A stretch of 5,321 bases of DNA from Oscillospiraceae bacterium. Its GTDB lineage: Bacteria; Bacillota; Clostridia; Oscillospirales; Oscillospiraceae. The translations under genes and the position numbers were made by a program. The notes under the pieces are model-generated. The model was not told the DNA's origin and made no database searches. It saw nothing but the letters and a program-made list of their open reading frames with translations. Each line of letters begins with the position of its first letter. Position 1 is the first letter of the stretch. Of the stretch, positions 4,969-5,321 are shown piece after piece. Location: assembly GCA_017378975.1 (NCBI GenBank), contig JAFNXT010000074.1:1-5321 (forward strand), read 5' to 3'.

Positions 4969-5094
4969 ATGCAAAATGCATAATGCATAATGCATAATTG
5001 AGGTATCCAAATCCGGATCGGTGCACTCCAGGCTTCTTGCCATTCTTACATTTTCTCTGACCTGCGTTGGTCCTGCTGTCATGATCTGATACAT
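4966..5094 (-). pseudogene. N-terminal fragment of a class-V PLP aminotransferase (alanine-glyoxylate/serine-pyruvate type)
   Basis: From ATG 5094 the minus strand reads MYQIMTAGPTQVRENVRMAR and then SLECTDPDLD, matching the conserved start of the alanine-glyoxylate/serine-pyruvate aminotransferase family (M-x-PGPT-x-VRENVR, then NPD-x-D). Full members have roughly 350-400 residues; here only about 30 native codons remain. After about 5005 the frame enters the half repeat element, giving the junk tail TSIMHYALCILH, and stops at 4966. GGGAGGAG (5106-5113) is its Shine-Dalgarno, and it starts 3 nt after the upstream S-component stop, an operon arrangement. It is certainly broken at this locus; the substrate cannot be judged without the catalytic lysine region. 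Confidence 0.7.
4969..5008. repeat. Half copy of the TGCATAA-heptamer element
   Basis: Forty bases match 2081-2120 at 37 positions, through TTGAGGTATCC, and then the homology ends. The hairpin core and second arm found at 2123-2193 are missing. Sequence beyond 5008 belongs to the aminotransferase start, so the element is truncated exactly where a foreign gene begins, which marks a recombination or assembly junction. Confidence 0.75.
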
Positions 5095-5097
5095 CGC

Positions 5098-5321
5098 TTA
5101 CGCAGCTCCTCCCAATCTGATGATCTTTTTTAGCGGCTCTATACACACAAACGCCACAACACCGGCAACGCCTACCTGAAGGACATTTCCAGGGATAGAG
5201 CCCATCGGAGTGATCCAGTTTCCATACAAAATCACTTCTGCAAAATAGTAGCCTGCCACTTTGATGGCAATAGCCAAAATCACGCTAAGCACATGATTTA
5301 CCATAACCATTTTAAACGGTT
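5098..5321 (-). CDS. ECF transporter S component, C-terminal part (enters from the right edge)
   Basis: The minus-strand frame is open to the window edge (PFKMVMVNHVL...) and ends at TAA 5100-5098. The visible 74 residues are hydrophobic, with KVAGYYFAEVILYGNW, ITPMGSIPGNVLQVG and a final helix ending LKKIIRLGGAA. The AGYYFAE-x-G-NW-x-P-x-SIPGN-x-Q pattern is typical of the last two helices of vitamin-type energy-coupling-factor S components, which bind the substrate and dock onto a shared EcfT/EcfA module. Met codons at 5310 and 5304 are internal, not starts. Base composition is more AT-rich than the centre of the window. The transported vitamin is not identifiable from this fragment. Confidence 0.7.
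   Translation of the reverse strand, partial: PFKMVMVNHVLSVILAIAIKVAGYYFAEVILYGNWITPMGSIPGNVLQVGVAGVVAFVCIEPLKKIIRLGGAA

Noticed and set aside
4961..5146. 61-codon minus-strand frame overlapping the aminotransferase start
   Set aside because: Another frame of the same DNA encodes a conserved aminotransferase N-terminus with a good ribosome-binding site; this one ends in repeat-derived residues.

Overview
The centre of this window (about 119-4968) looks like the chromosome of a GC-rich gut clostridium, probably Oscillospiraceae/Ruminococcaceae. The evidence is protein style (HisKA/HATPase kinase, membrane-anchored S1C protease, clostridial-type L-cysteine desulfidase), Shine-Dalgarno starts, and intergenic gaps filled with short palindromic repeats of the kind that decorate such genomes. 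The family-level assignment is inference.

Layout, left to right: (1) 36-119, the start of a TRIC/UPF0126-type membrane protein, cut off abruptly; (2) 119-286, the DNA-binding C-terminus of an OmpR/PhoB response regulator, joined out of frame to (1); (3) 269-466, a palindrome and an array of AGTGAAGTT/AACTTCACT repeats, then about 110 bp without a gene holding a tandem direct repeat, then a decayed second copy of the regulator's 3' end (581-622) that carries the ribosome-binding site of the next gene; (4) 625-2052, a complete sensor histidine kinase; (5) 2048-2193, a palindrome plus a TGCATAA-heptamer inverted-repeat element; (6) 2211-3461, a complete HtrA-type serine protease with one PDZ domain; (7) 3470-3569, a second heptamer inverted repeat (GATACGA type) ending in a T-run; (8) 3640-4923, a complete iron-sulfur L-cysteine desulfidase (CyuA family) with its own plausible promoter; (9) 4921-4968, a perfect 22-bp-arm hairpin, then half of a TGCATAA element (4969-5008); (10) on the minus strand from the right edge, the C-terminus of an ECF transporter S component (5098-5321) followed 3 nt later by the first ~30 codons of a class-V aminotransferase, cut off at the half element.

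Regulator, kinase and HtrA form a coherent unit resembling secretion/envelope-stress systems of the CssRS-HtrA type: a membrane sensor, a DNA-binding regulator and an extracytoplasmic quality-control protease. The cysteine desulfidase is probably a separate transcription unit. No wholly new enzymatic system is visible. The unusual content is the repeat architecture: every complete gene in the centre ends in, or within about 10 nt of, a perfect inverted repeat, and three stop codons lie inside palindromes. Both outer ends carry gene fragments whose breakpoints look like recombination or assembly junctions. The right-hand fragment is visibly more AT-rich than the centre, so a chimeric contig must be excluded before biology is read into those junctions.
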